Made by a program: the position numbers and the translations under genes. The notes beneath the pieces are model-generated. The model was given only the letters and a program-made list of their open reading frames with translations. It made no database searches and was not told the DNA's origin. From the NCBI GenBank assembly GCA_022781715.1, contig JALETB010000101.1:1-33919 (forward strand): DNA of 33,919 nt, given 5' to 3'. This document shows, piece after piece, positions 1 to 6,767 of the stretch; position 1 is the first letter of the stretch; every line of letters begins with the position of its first letter. The stretch comes from Clostridiales bacterium (GTDB taxonomy: Bacteria > Bacillota > Clostridia > Christensenellales > Borkfalkiaceae).

Positions 1-97
1 GTTCTCTCGCGGTGAGGCTTTCGTAACCTCTTTCTTCGATGAGATTCATCGCCGCGGTTATCATCTGATCTCTTGTAAATTTCGGTTTCGGTGGCAT
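1..97 (-). CDS. TetR/AcrR-type transcriptional regulator, N-terminus only (cut by window edge)
   Basis: Reading the minus strand from an ATG at 95-97 gives about 32 residues beginning MPPKPKFTRDQMITAAMNLI and continuing EERGYESLTARE before the window ends. This is the first helix and the start of the helix-turn-helix of a TetR-family repressor: a basic N-terminus, an 'I..AA..LI...G' helix, then 'T.RE'. A ribosome binding site (AGAGGT on the minus strand) lies about 4 bases before the ATG. A near-consensus promoter and a palindrome that could be its own operator lie upstream at 175-233. TetR proteins are usually homodimeric repressors that release DNA on ligand binding. The ligand-binding domain is outside the window, so its target cannot be named. 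Confidence 0.72.
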   Translation of the reverse strand, partial: MPPKPKFTRDQMITAAMNLIEERGYESLTARE

Positions 98-127
98 TGT
101 TACCTCTGTGTTTTTCTGTTAAGCGTT

Positions 128-158
128 CTTTCGCTTGGGGCTTTGCCCCAAGCGAAAG
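128..158. repeat. 14-bp perfect hairpin in the leader of the partial TetR gene
   Basis: Bases 128-141 are the exact reverse complement of 145-158, with a 3-base loop (142-144). The stem can extend one pair further (127/159). It is followed by the palindrome GAGGATATCCTC (158-169). On the minus strand the hairpin lies in the 5' untranslated leader between the promoter and the start codon at 97. It could be an attenuator, an mRNA-stabilising stem or a small dispersed repeat. It has no T-tract on the minus side, so a simple intrinsic terminator is unlikely. Confidence 0.7.
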
Positions 159-174
159 AGGATATCCTCTTGTT

Positions 175-186
175 TGTTATATAACA
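175..186. promoter_or_regulatory. Candidate TetR operator palindrome
   Basis: TGTTATATAACA is a perfect 12-bp palindrome 18 bases downstream of the -10 box of the minus-strand promoter at 205-233. An overlapping repeat of TTGTTA flanks it. Autoregulation through a palindrome just after the promoter is typical of TetR repressors. Assignment to this regulator is inference. Confidence 0.4.
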
Positions 187-204
187 CTTGTTATTATTGT
201 TTCT

Positions 205-233
205 ATTATCTCACGTTTAATCGGATTTGTCAA
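205..233 (-). promoter_or_regulatory. Sigma-A-type promoter for the partial TetR gene
   Basis: On the minus strand, TTGACA (228-233) and GATAAT (205-210) are separated by exactly 17 bases. This gives a perfect -35 and a 5/6 -10 directed at the ATG at 97. A 6-bp inverted repeat (222-227 with 238-243) overlaps the -35 and could be another regulator site. Confidence 0.75.
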
Positions 234-256
234 TTATAATCCGTTAAAACCTGCGA

Positions 257-1258
257 TTAATTATCTTTTTTGATATCTCCGTCGGTGCAGTGAACGGTGT
301 AATCGCCCGTGTCGAGATCCCAAGCATAATTTTTATTAATCCTGTTCCATTGTTCTATCGTTCCGTTATAGTAAATATTTGTAAGGTTTCTACAACTAAT
401 AAAAGCGTACCGGCCGATAGAAATTACGCTGTTCGGTATTGTAATGCTTGTAAGTCCTATGCAACCACTAAATGCTCCATTGATGGAAGTCACGCTGTTT
501 GGTATTGTAATGTTCGTAAGTCCGGAGCAACCGCTAAATGCGTTATTACCTATAGAAGTTACGCTGTCCGGCATTGTAATGTTCGTAAGTCCGGAGCAAC
601 CGCTAAACGCGTTATTACCGATAGAAGTTATGTTGTTTGGCATTGTAATGTTTACAAGCCCCGCACAATCGCTGAATGCGTTTTCACAGATATATTTTGC
701 GCCACTCGCTATCGTAACGCTAAGTCCGGCGCAACCCTTAAAAGCACCCCCGCCGATTGAAGTTACGCTGCTCGGTATTGTAATACTTTTGATTCTGCTA
801 CAGCCCGAAAACGCGTTATTACCGATAGAAATTACACTGTTTGGTATTTTAACGCTCGTAAGGTCGATGCAACCCGCAAACGCACCGTTACCGATAGAAG
901 TTGCGCTACTTGGAATTGTAATACTCATAATTCCGCCACAATTTTCAAATGCGGAATCGGCGATTGCTGTGACCGCGTAACCGTCTGGACTGACGGAGGG
1001 GATGACTATGTTTACGTCCGTGCAAACACCTCTCGATACGGTACAGGTCTTTTCATCCTCGTTTATTTTATACGATAAGCCAACGGATGGCTGTAGTTCT
1101 TCGCCTGTTATTTCGCTTGTCGATTCGGTATCGGTTATCGATTCGCTTGCCGAAGATACGCTCGTCGAATCGCTTTCCTTTTTTCCGCAAGCCGTAACCG
1201 CCGCGGCGGCTATGCATATGACAAGAGCGGCGACGATTGCGATTAAACCTTTTTTCAT
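257..1258 (-). CDS. BspA-like leucine-rich-repeat surface lipoprotein
   Basis: This 333-residue protein begins with a lipoprotein signal peptide: a basic MKKG, a hydrophobic stretch, and lipobox VTAC with Cys24 as the lipidation site. A Ser/Thr/Glu-rich linker follows (about residues 25-60). The body is a run of about ten 22-23 residue leucine-rich repeats of the Treponema/BspA type (LRR_5), with the pattern 'ITIP.SVTSIGNNAFSGCS.L'. The C-terminal cap 'IYYNGTIEQWNRI' is typical of these proteins. It is expected to be anchored outside the membrane. Family members bind host or partner-cell surfaces, but no specific ligand can be inferred. The start is supported by GGGAG seven or so bases upstream and a promoter at 1298-1325. 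The gene lies downstream of the tetR gene on the same strand but has its own promoter. Confidence 0.88.
   Translation of the reverse strand: MKKGLIAIVAALVICIAAAAVTACGKKESDSTSVSSASESITDTESTSEITGEELQPSVGLSYKINEDEKTCTVSRGVCTDVNIVIPSVSPDGYAVTAIADSAFENCGGIMSITIPSSATSIGNGAFAGCIDLTSVKIPNSVISIGNNAFSGCSRIKSITIPSSVTSIGGGAFKGCAGLSVTIASGAKYICENAFSDCAGLVNITMPNNITSIGNNAFSGCSGLTNITMPDSVTSIGNNAFSGCSGLTNITIPNSVTSINGAFSGCIGLTSITIPNSVISIGRYAFISCRNLTNIYYNGTIEQWNRINKNYAWDLDTGDYTVHCTDGDIKKDN
441..923. repeat. Tandem 66-69 bp repeats encoding the LRRs
   Basis: The same short motif (GTAATG or close variants on the plus strand) recurs at 441, 507, 576, 645, 714, 780, 849 and 918, a period of 66 or 69 bases. This matches 22 or 23 codons per leucine-rich repeat. 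The two copies at about 513-581 and 582-650 are almost identical at DNA level, while the outer copies have diverged. This suggests recent unequal crossing-over or slippage within the gene. Confidence 0.85.
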
Positions 1259-1297
1259 GTTCTTTATCTCCCTATATCATAATATATAGTATATCAA

Positions 1298-1325
1298 ATT
1301 ATATCATATTATTATGTTTTGTCAA
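1298..1325 (-). promoter_or_regulatory. Promoter of the LRR lipoprotein gene
   Basis: On the minus strand, TTGACA (1320-1325) and TATAAT (1298-1303) are separated by 16 bases, both perfect consensus hexamers. The promoter begins only a few bases after the tetR stop codon and lies about 40 bases before the lipoprotein ATG. Confidence 0.8.
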
Positions 1326-1330
1326 CTCCC

Positions 1331-1930
1331 TCAGGCGAAAAGGGTTTTTATCATTTCGCAGACCTTTTCCTTCATGACGGAATAATCGAGATAATCGTGC
1401 GTGTCGTAAACGTATTCGTGCGCGAAAGACTGAATGGAATTCATCGCCAGATGTACACCCTCTTTCAGCCCTTTCTTTTCAAAACCGAGTTCGCCGAGTT
1501 TTGCGTAAATTTTTTCGGTGATTACGTCCTGCAACGCCATAAATTCGTTTTTCACGTCCTCGTCGCTCACTTCGAGAGAGTGAAGCGTGTTGTGAAGATG
1601 AGCGTTTTCCTTGTGCGTTTTTATCGTCACGTCGATAAATTCAACGATAAGCGCGTCGATATCCAGCGGCAGTTTCATTCCGTCGATTATCTTGCCGAAA
1701 GGTTCGGTAACCTTATCGATATATATTTTGAGAACGTGGAGCAGAATATCGCGTTTGTCTTTGAAATAACTATATACTATTCCGGTGGAAACCCCCGCGC
1801 GCTTCGCAATCTCCTGCGTGTTCGCACTGTAATAGCCGATTTCGGCGAATAATTCGTAACTTGCGTCGATTATTTTCTGCTTTTTTTCGTTGGACCGCTC
1901 CTGTTGCGGCTGTCTTATCGTCTTTTCCAT
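1331..1930 (-). CDS. TetR/AcrR family transcriptional regulator
   Basis: The protein is about 199 residues from the ATG at 1930 (MEKTIRQPQQERSNEKKQK). The N-terminal helix-turn-helix is clear: 'IIDASYELFAEIGYYSANTQ' followed by 'EIAKRAGVSTGIVYSYFKDK', the standard TetR recognition-helix pattern. The rest is an all-helical ligand/dimerisation domain of normal length. The frame is open 21 codons further upstream, but that extension would cover the promoter and operator region and is hydrophobic, so I reject it. There is no Shine-Dalgarno before the chosen ATG, and a -10 box ends six bases before it, suggesting a leaderless transcript. It is divergent from the feo operon, so it may control iron uptake, itself, or both. 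TetR proteins are not the usual feo regulators (those are Fur or DtxR types), and its ligand is unknown. Confidence 0.85.
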   Translation of the reverse strand: MEKTIRQPQQERSNEKKQKIIDASYELFAEIGYYSANTQEIAKRAGVSTGIVYSYFKDKRDILLHVLKIYIDKVTEPFGKIIDGMKLPLDIDALIVEFIDVTIKTHKENAHLHNTLHSLEVSDEDVKNEFMALQDVITEKIYAKLGELGFEKKGLKEGVHLAMNSIQSFAHEYVYDTHDYLDYSVMKEKVCEMIKTLFA

Positions 1931-1936
1931 ATATCC

Positions 1937-1965
1937 ATTATATAATATTCCGAAAAAAAAAGCAA
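1937..1965 (-). promoter_or_regulatory. Promoter of the complete tetR gene, possibly leaderless
   Basis: On the minus strand, TTGCTT (1960-1965) and TATAAT (1937-1942) are separated by 17 bases. Only six bases lie between the -10 box and the ATG at 1930. Transcription would therefore begin at or next to the start codon. Confidence 0.6.
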
Positions 1966-1976
1966 GAAAAATTTTA

Positions 1977-2000
1977 TGAATATGAAAAAACATTCATATT
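1977..2000. promoter_or_regulatory. Candidate TetR operator upstream of the feo promoter
   Basis: AATATGAA (1979-1986) and TTCATATT (1993-2000) form an 8-bp inverted repeat with a 6-base spacer; TGAAT/ATTCA arms overlap it. A second ATGAAT...ATTCAT pair follows the feo -10 box (about 2033-2058). Both sit in the tetR-feo divergent region, the expected place for the repressor to bind. The link to this regulator is inference. Confidence 0.45.
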
Positions 2001-2005
2001 TTTGC

Positions 2006-2034
2006 TTGACACCGGAATTCGCTCTTGCTATAAT
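2006..2034 (+). promoter_or_regulatory. Promoter of the feo operon
   Basis: TTGACA (2006-2011) and TATAAT (2029-2034) are separated by exactly 17 bases, so both hexamers and the spacing are consensus. The inferred transcript has a leader of about 105 bases before the first feoA, containing two hairpins. Confidence 0.85.
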
Positions 2035-2070
2035 GAATGCGAAATTGAAGTTTTATTCATATTTCAAAAA

Positions 2071-2127
2071 TAAACTAAGCCATAGTTTAGCCGCAGGCGA
2101 TTGTGGTTTAATGCAATCGCCTGAGGC
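2071..2127 (+). promoter_or_regulatory. Two-hairpin structured leader of the feo operon
   Basis: Hairpin 1 pairs TAAACTA (2071-2077) with TAGTTTA (2083-2089) around a 5-base loop. Hairpin 2 pairs 2094-2103 with 2114-2123 (10 perfect pairs). It extends through one G/A mismatch to 2090-2092 with 2125-2127, giving a 10-base loop. The first feoA ribosome binding site (AAGGAG) follows about 10 bases later. I do not recognise a known riboswitch consensus. It could be an RNA regulatory element or a protein-binding site. Confidence 0.5.
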
Positions 2128-2149
2128 AAAGTGAAAAAGGAGAAAAGGT

Positions 2150-2362
2150 ATGCCTATAGTTTTAGCGCCGACAAATCAGCAACTCAGAATAGTCCGGATA
2201 GCGGCGGACGATAAGTTGAAAAAACATCTCGAAAGTCTCGGGATAACGTTGGACGGCGAAATTACAGTTTTAAGTTCGAGCGGCGGAAGCGTTGTAGTTA
2301 AGGTAAAGGACGGACGCATCGCCCTCGACGGCAACCTTTCGACGAAAATTTTCGTCGCGTAA
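2150..2362 (+). CDS. feoA: FeoA-domain protein (first copy)
   Basis: This 70-residue protein has the FeoA (SH3-like) pattern: 'QQLRIVRIAADDKLKKHLES', then 'LGITLDGEITVLSS', and a C-terminal 'RIALDGNLSTKIFVA' strand. FeoA proteins are small cytosolic partners of the ferrous iron transporter FeoB and are thought to modulate its activity. The start has a strong site (AAGGAGAAAAGGT just before the ATG). It is the first gene of the feo operon, 39 bases before the second feoA copy. Duplicate feoA genes are common in Clostridia, and the two copies here are clearly different in sequence. Confidence in the family is high; the division of labour between the copies is unknown. Confidence 0.87.
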   Translation: MPIVLAPTNQQLRIVRIAADDKLKKHLESLGITLDGEITVLSSSGGSVVVKVKDGRIALDGNLSTKIFVA

Positions 2363-2401
2363 GATTAGTAATCAATCAGGTTGGATTTAAGGAGATATAA
2401 A

Positions 2402-2635
2402 ATGGAGAAAACTCTTAATTTGTTTGAGGTCGGCGAACACGGAACGGTAAAGTCCGTAACCGGTGAAGGCAAAATCAAAAGACGTCTTTTCGATATGGGA
2501 ATCACTCCCGGCGCGGACGTTCTTATGAGAAAGAAAGCGCCTTTGGGCGATCCCATCGAGATTACCATAAGAGGCTACGAACTCACGCTTCGTAAAACCG
2601 AGGCTGTATGCGTCAATATGGAGGTAAACAAATAA
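2402..2635 (+). CDS. feoA: FeoA-domain protein (second copy)
   Basis: The protein is 77 residues from the ATG at 2402 (MEKTLNLFEVGEHGTVKSVT). A TTG start seven codons earlier is open but would lie on top of the ribosome binding site GGAGAT (2391-2396), so the ATG is preferred. It has the FeoA hallmarks 'IKRRLFDMGITPGADVLMRK' and 'PLGDPIEITIRGYELTLRK', ending with an acidic/hydrophobic strand. The stop TAA shares bases with the feoB ATG (TAATG), implying translational coupling and a tight stoichiometric link to FeoB. It is closer to canonical FeoA than the upstream copy. Confidence 0.9.
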   Translation: MEKTLNLFEVGEHGTVKSVTGEGKIKRRLFDMGITPGADVLMRKKAPLGDPIEITIRGYELTLRKTEAVCVNMEVNK

Positions 2636-5133
2636 TGAAAAGATTTGCCCTGGCAGGCAACCCGAATTGCGGAAAAACGACGCTTTTCAACAGTCTGACG
2701 GGCTCTACGGCTCACGTCGGCAACTGGCCCGGCGTGACGGTCGACAAACGCGACGGCGTTTATAAAAAATGCGCCGAACCTATTTCGATAGTCGACCTTC
2801 CCGGTATTTATTCCCTTTCGCCTTACACTCCCGAAGAAGTTATTGCGAGAAATTACGTTTTGGACGAGAAGCCCGATTGCGTTATCAACATCGTCGACGC
2901 GACGAACTTAGAGCGTAACCTTTATCTTACCACTCAACTTCTCGAAATAGACGTTCCTATGGTCGTCGCTCTCAACATGATCGACGCCGTTGAAAAAGTA
3001 GGCGACAAAATCGACGAAAAAGCCCTTGAAAACAAACTCGGCGTACCCGTCGTAAAGATTTCCGCTCTCAAAGAAAAAGGTCTTAAAGAACTTATGGATA
3101 AGGCTTATAACGAGAGCAGGAAAAAGCGCGTAGGCGTTACCGTTTTAAAGGATTCGCCCCTTGCGCACGTCATCGGCGACGTAAAAATCGCGCTTGAAGG
3201 TCAGAACGTTGCAAACCCGCTGTTCCACGCCGTTAAACTTGTCGAAAACGACGAGATCGAAGTGAAAATGCACAAAGAAACGGTCGGAATGGTCAGCGCG
3301 TTCAAAAAGACGTTCAACGACGATATTTTCGGCAACGACTTCGAGGCTATGGTTGCGGACGCGAGATATAAATACATATCCAAAAACTTCGCGCCGGTCG
3401 TAACCCATAAAAACAAAGAAAAATTCAAAACTTCCGCCTCGGATAAGGCGGATAAGATACTTACGCACAAGGTTTGGGGTATTCCCATATTCCTCGTCGT
3501 TCTATTCCTTATTTTCCACCTTACGTTCTCCGAAAACCTGTTCCTCCTTAACGGATTCGGCGATGGCTGGATGCCTTCTCTTTCCGATAACGAAGCCTTC
3601 CTCGAAAAAGACGACGACGGCAACGTTGTTTATGAAGACAATCTCGATTACTACATGACCGAGGACGGCGATTATCTCACCGTCGGAAGCGAAGGCGTAA
3701 CCGACAACGGCAACGGTACTTATTCCATCGAAGGCGAGGACGGGGAGTTTGTCGCCGACGACGAAGGACGTCTTGGAAGCCGAGTGCCTGTTCTTAACTA
3801 CGGTGGAAGGTGGCTTGCAACTATTTACGACGGAACGATTTATTCGCCCGGCGTTGTGGTAAACAATATCTGGAACGATATGATAGTCGGCGAAATAGCC
3901 GGACGTATTCAGGAGGCCGTCGACGGCAGCGAAATGTCTGACTGGGCGAAAGGTCTTATCAACAACGGTATCATAGACGGTATCACTTCCGTTCTTTCGT
4001 TCCTCCCTCCGATTCTTGTATTGTTCTTATTCTTCTCGATTCTCGAAGATTCCGGTTATATGGCGCGTATCGCGTTCATTCTGGACAGAATGTTCCGTAA
4101 ATTCGGACTTTCGGGAAGAGCGTTCCTCCCGATGATCATGGGCTTCGGTTGTTCCGTTCCCGCAATGATCAACACGAGAACGCTTGCAGACGAAAAAGAA
4201 AGAACGGCAACCGTTCGTGTTATTCCGTTCTTCTCCTGCGGAGCAAAGCTTCCTATACTTACGGCAGTTGCCGGCGCGCTTGTTATCGGCACGGGCATCA
4301 GCGCGGATCTGATCACTTACTCGATGTATCTCTTAGGTATAATAACCGCAATCGTTTCGGTTCTGCTTATGAGAAGCACCTCGCTCAAAGGCGAAACGCC
4401 TCCGTTCATAATGGAACTTCCGGCATATCACGCGCCGCAGTTCAAGAACCTTATGGCTCACCTTTGGGACAAAACGAAGCACTTCGTAAAGAAAGCCTTC
4501 ACGATAATCCTTGCTTCGACAATCGTCATCTGGTTCCTCACTCACTTCGATTTCCAGTGGCATATTCTTGCCGACGAAAAAATCAACGAGAGTATTCTTG
4601 CCAAGATATCGATGCTCGTTCAGCCGATCTTCACTCCCGTCGGATTCGGAAGTCAACTCGGTGAATACGGTTGGGTATTCGTTCTTGCGGCTGTTTCTGG
4701 ACTTATCGCAAAGGAAAACGTTATTTCCACATTCGGAACGCTTGCGGCTTGCCTTATCGCTAACCCCGCGGTCGCTGCCGAAATCGGACTTGCGAACATC
4801 ACGAGCGAAGCGGGTATCGGCGCCGTCAAGGCAATGATTCTTGCAACGGGTATCTCCGTTCCGGGACTCCTCGCGTTCATCGCGTTCAACATGACGACCA
4901 TTCCGTGCTTCGCGGCCGTAGGTACCGCAAAAGCGGAACTTCAGGATAAGAAACGTTATAAATGGACACTCCTGTTCTGGGTTGCAACGTCTTACATCGT
5001 ATCCGCTATGGTTTACACGATCGGATCCTGGTGGTGGACGGCGTTCATATGGGCGGCGGTTGTCGCGGCGGTCGCTGTCGTGATCGTTATGAGAAACAAA
5101 AAACTTGCGGCAAAACAGAACGTTCTTGCGTAA
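2635..5133 (+). CDS. feoB: Ferrous iron transport protein FeoB with an enlarged extracytoplasmic loop
   Basis: 832 residues from the ATG at 2635, preceded by GGAGG ten bases upstream; an ATG nine codons earlier is open but lies within feoA. The N-terminal G domain has P-loop GNPNCGKT (8-15), DLPG (54-57) and NMID (114-117). A helical regulatory domain follows to about 275. The membrane domain starts near 281 and carries the gate motifs 'ILEDSGYMARIAF' (469-481), 'GFGCSVPA' (503-510) and 'PFFSCGAKLP' (531-540), whose cysteines are thought to lie along the Fe2+ path. Between the first membrane helix (283-300) and the next (about 450) lies a loop of roughly 145 residues, with a very Asp/Glu/Gly-rich part at 318-380. 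This is longer than in well-studied FeoB proteins. Its function is energised Fe2+ import at the plasma membrane. Confidence 0.95.
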   Translation: MKRFALAGNPNCGKTTLFNSLTGSTAHVGNWPGVTVDKRDGVYKKCAEPISIVDLPGIYSLSPYTPEEVIARNYVLDEKPDCVINIVDATNLERNLYLTTQLLEIDVPMVVALNMIDAVEKVGDKIDEKALENKLGVPVVKISALKEKGLKELMDKAYNESRKKRVGVTVLKDSPLAHVIGDVKIALEGQNVANPLFHAVKLVENDEIEVKMHKETVGMVSAFKKTFNDDIFGNDFEAMVADARYKYISKNFAPVVTHKNKEKFKTSASDKADKILTHKVWGIPIFLVVLFLIFHLTFSENLFLLNGFGDGWMPSLSDNEAFLEKDDDGNVVYEDNLDYYMTEDGDYLTVGSEGVTDNGNGTYSIEGEDGEFVADDEGRLGSRVPVLNYGGRWLATIYDGTIYSPGVVVNNIWNDMIVGEIAGRIQEAVDGSEMSDWAKGLINNGIIDGITSVLSFLPPILVLFLFFSILEDSGYMARIAFILDRMFRKFGLSGRAFLPMIMGFGCSVPAMINTRTLADEKERTATVRVIPFFSCGAKLPILTAVAGALVIGTGISADLITYSMYLLGIITAIVSVLLMRSTSLKGETPPFIMELPAYHAPQFKNLMAHLWDKTKHFVKKAFTIILASTIVIWFLTHFDFQWHILADEKINESILAKISMLVQPIFTPVGFGSQLGEYGWVFVLAAVSGLIAKENVISTFGTLAACLIANPAVAAEIGLANITSEAGIGAVKAMILATGISVPGLLAFIAFNMTTIPCFAAVGTAKAELQDKKRYKWTLLFWVATSYIVSAMVYTIGSWWWTAFIWAAVVAAVAVVIVMRNKKLAAKQNVLA

Positions 5134-5221
5134 AAGCAAAACGGGTTTGAAATTATCCGCCGGATCTTTGAACGTAAATAAATTCGGATTGAGTGTATAG
5201 ATTAATCCAAGGAGAGCAAAT

Positions 5222-5383
5222 ATGGGCGCTTGGGAAATACTTTTAATAATTGCATGCGCGGGCATTGTGATAGCAGTGAGCGTGACGTCGATAATCAAAA
5301 AGAAACAAGGCAAACACGATTGTGATTGCGGCGGCGATTGCGCGCATTGTTCTGCTTGTCAAAGCGCGACGAAAAAGAAATAA
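5222..5383 (+). CDS. FeoB-associated Cys-rich membrane peptide
   Basis: This 53-residue ORF starts at the ATG at 5222 after GGAGAG. It has one N-terminal membrane helix (residues 4-25, 'WEILLIIACAGIVIAVSVTS'), a basic stretch KKKQGK, and a cysteine cluster 'HDCDCGGDCAHCSAC' followed by a Lys-rich tail. This matches the small Cys-rich membrane protein family found next to feoB in Clostridia. It is presumed to help bind or hand over iron at the inner membrane face, though this has not been firmly shown. It lies 88 bases after feoB and immediately before the operon terminator, so it is the last gene of the unit. Confidence 0.85.
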   Translation: MGAWEILLIIACAGIVIAVSVTSIIKKKQGKHDCDCGGDCAHCSACQSATKKK

Positions 5384-5398
5384 TCTTCCAAAAATAAG

Positions 5399-5437
5399 GG
5401 GCGCGCCCGGGTCGAAAGACCCGGGCGCGCTCTTTTG
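5399..5437. terminator. Strong intrinsic terminator of the feo operon (probably bidirectional)
   Basis: A 13-bp GC-rich perfect stem (5401-5413 with 5418-5430), loop GAAA, is followed by TCTTTT. On the minus strand the stem is followed by CCCTTATTTTT, so it may also stop transcripts of the converging glycosyltransferase gene. Confidence 0.9.
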
Positions 5438-5468
5438 TGTTGTTTGCTGTGTTTGTGTGTTAATCGGC

Positions 5469-5500
5469 TTATAGAACGGCTTTTGCGGGTCGTTCTATAA
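5469..5500. repeat. Inverted repeat between converging transcription units
   Basis: TTATAGAACG (5469-5478) and CGTTCTATAA (5491-5500) form a 10-bp stem with a 12-base loop, 29 bases beyond the glycosyltransferase stop codon (minus strand). There is no T-tract on either side. It may be an mRNA 3'-end stem or protein site. Function is unknown. Confidence 0.5.
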
Positions 5501-5528
5501 ATTTCCGGTTAAGTTTGCCGCTGATTTT

Positions 5529-6704
5529 CTAAGTTTTCGGCTGATTTTCTTTCGCTGCGATAAGGCGTTTATAATCGTTTTCGATCATATCCGTCACTTC
5601 GTTCCACGTCTTATAAAGATCTCTTTTCGCATCGGCAGCCACGCGGTTATAAAGTTCTTCGTCCGATATAATTTCGATAATTTTGTCCGCATAAGCCTCT
5701 TCGGAAGGGTCGGCAAAAAATCCGTTGACGTTTTCCGTAACCGTGCCTGCGGTTTTCGCACCCCTTAAAAACAGAGTTGGGGTGCTTTGGCATGCGGCTT
5801 CTATCTGAACGAGCGAGTTGGTGTCGTATAAAGAGGGGAAGAGGAAAAGTTTTGCTCTCGCGTAAATTTTTTCAAGCGTTTCCTTGTTTTCCACCTTGCC
5901 GCAGAAAATAATTTCGTTTTCGAGCCCGAGTTCACAGGCGAGTTCTTTCAGTTCGTCCTCGTCCTGTCCGTTGCCGACGAAAAGCGCTTTAAAAGCCACG
6001 CCTTTGTCTTTAAGGACCTTGAGCGAGCGGATAAGAAAATCGAGATTTTTAAGATAGTTGATTCTGCCCACAAAGAGGAAGACGATGTCGTCTTCTTTTA
6101 ACGAAAACATATCGTTAACGAACTTATACGCCGACTTTTTATCATCGATGGGCGTATGCGCCGTAGCGTTCGGGCGGATATAACAAGGCGCGGTCAAGCC
6201 GTATTCGTCCACATAAAGCCGGCGGATAGCCTCGTTCACGGTGTAACATTCGTCGCACGCGTTGAAAACCTGCATCATCGCGCGCATTGCGAGTTCTACG
6301 CTCTTTTTGAGTTTCAGGTTTCTCTCGAAATCGAGTTTATATTGCGAATGAATCGTCGCAACCAGCGGTATTCCGCGCTTTTTTGCAAACGCTCTGCCTA
6401 TCATTCCCACGGGAAACGGCGAGTGAATATGCACTACGTCGAGTTCGCATTTCCTCAGTTCGCTCGTGAAATGGGGGTCGAGCGCGGGCATCGGCACCAC
6501 GTAATCGTATTTGTCGATCGAAAGCGATTCGCATCTCACCACTTTATAGGGGTAAACCGAATCGTCGTGCTTCGTCAGTCCGTTCGGACAGAACACGGTC
6601 ACGTCGTTTCCCTTTTCGGTTAAAAGCCTTGCGTAATTGTCGACGACTTTGATAACGCCGTCTATCATCGGGTAGAACACGTCTACGAAAAATCCGATCT
6701 TCAT
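5529..6704 (-). CDS. GT4-like glycosyltransferase (GT-B fold)
   Basis: 391 residues, starting at the ATG at 6704 after a good GGAGG site. The N-terminal half begins 'MKIGFFVDVFYPMIDGVIKV', the nucleotide-sugar transferase start with the Gly-containing loop. It contains 'HIHSPFPVGMIGRAFAKKRG' (about 95-115), as in family 4 lipid glycosyltransferases. The C-terminal donor domain has 'FLFVGRINYLKNLDFLIRSL' and the acidic motif region 'LYDTNSLVQIEAACQ'. In the latter, Asp replaces the more common first Glu of the E-x7-E motif. Relatives make glucosyl- or mannosyl-diacylglycerol or cell-envelope glycans using UDP- or GDP-sugars at the inner membrane face. The acceptor here is unknown. It is 63 bases downstream of rqcH and may be cotranscribed. 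Confidence 0.85.
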   Translation of the reverse strand: MKIGFFVDVFYPMIDGVIKVVDNYARLLTEKGNDVTVFCPNGLTKHDDSVYPYKVVRCESLSIDKYDYVVPMPALDPHFTSELRKCELDVVHIHSPFPVGMIGRAFAKKRGIPLVATIHSQYKLDFERNLKLKKSVELAMRAMMQVFNACDECYTVNEAIRRLYVDEYGLTAPCYIRPNATAHTPIDDKKSAYKFVNDMFSLKEDDIVFLFVGRINYLKNLDFLIRSLKVLKDKGVAFKALFVGNGQDEDELKELACELGLENEIIFCGKVENKETLEKIYARAKLFLFPSLYDTNSLVQIEAACQSTPTLFLRGAKTAGTVTENVNGFFADPSEEAYADKIIEIISDEELYNRVAADAKRDLYKTWNEVTDMIENDYKRLIAAKENQPKT

Positions 6705-6767
6705 TTTTCCTCCGTTTCAGAGAGATTTATGGTTTCCGCGTCCGGTGCGGCGGAGTGTCGGGCTTGC

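Noticed and set aside
444-980. Plus-strand repeated frame, and a CRISPR-like impression from the 66-69 bp repeats
   Set aside because: The repeats are contiguous with no spacers, keep a codon period, and are fully explained by leucine-rich repeats on the minus strand.
2060-2149. NiCo/czcD or other known metal riboswitch upstream of feoA
   Set aside because: The two-hairpin leader does not show the four-helix junction sequence pattern I know for that class. I kept it only as an unassigned structured leader.
4333-5313. 326-codon open frame on the minus strand over feoB
   Set aside because: It is antisense to conserved membrane helices of FeoB, Arg/Asn/Asp-rich with no recognisable domain. It also crosses the real feoB 3' end.
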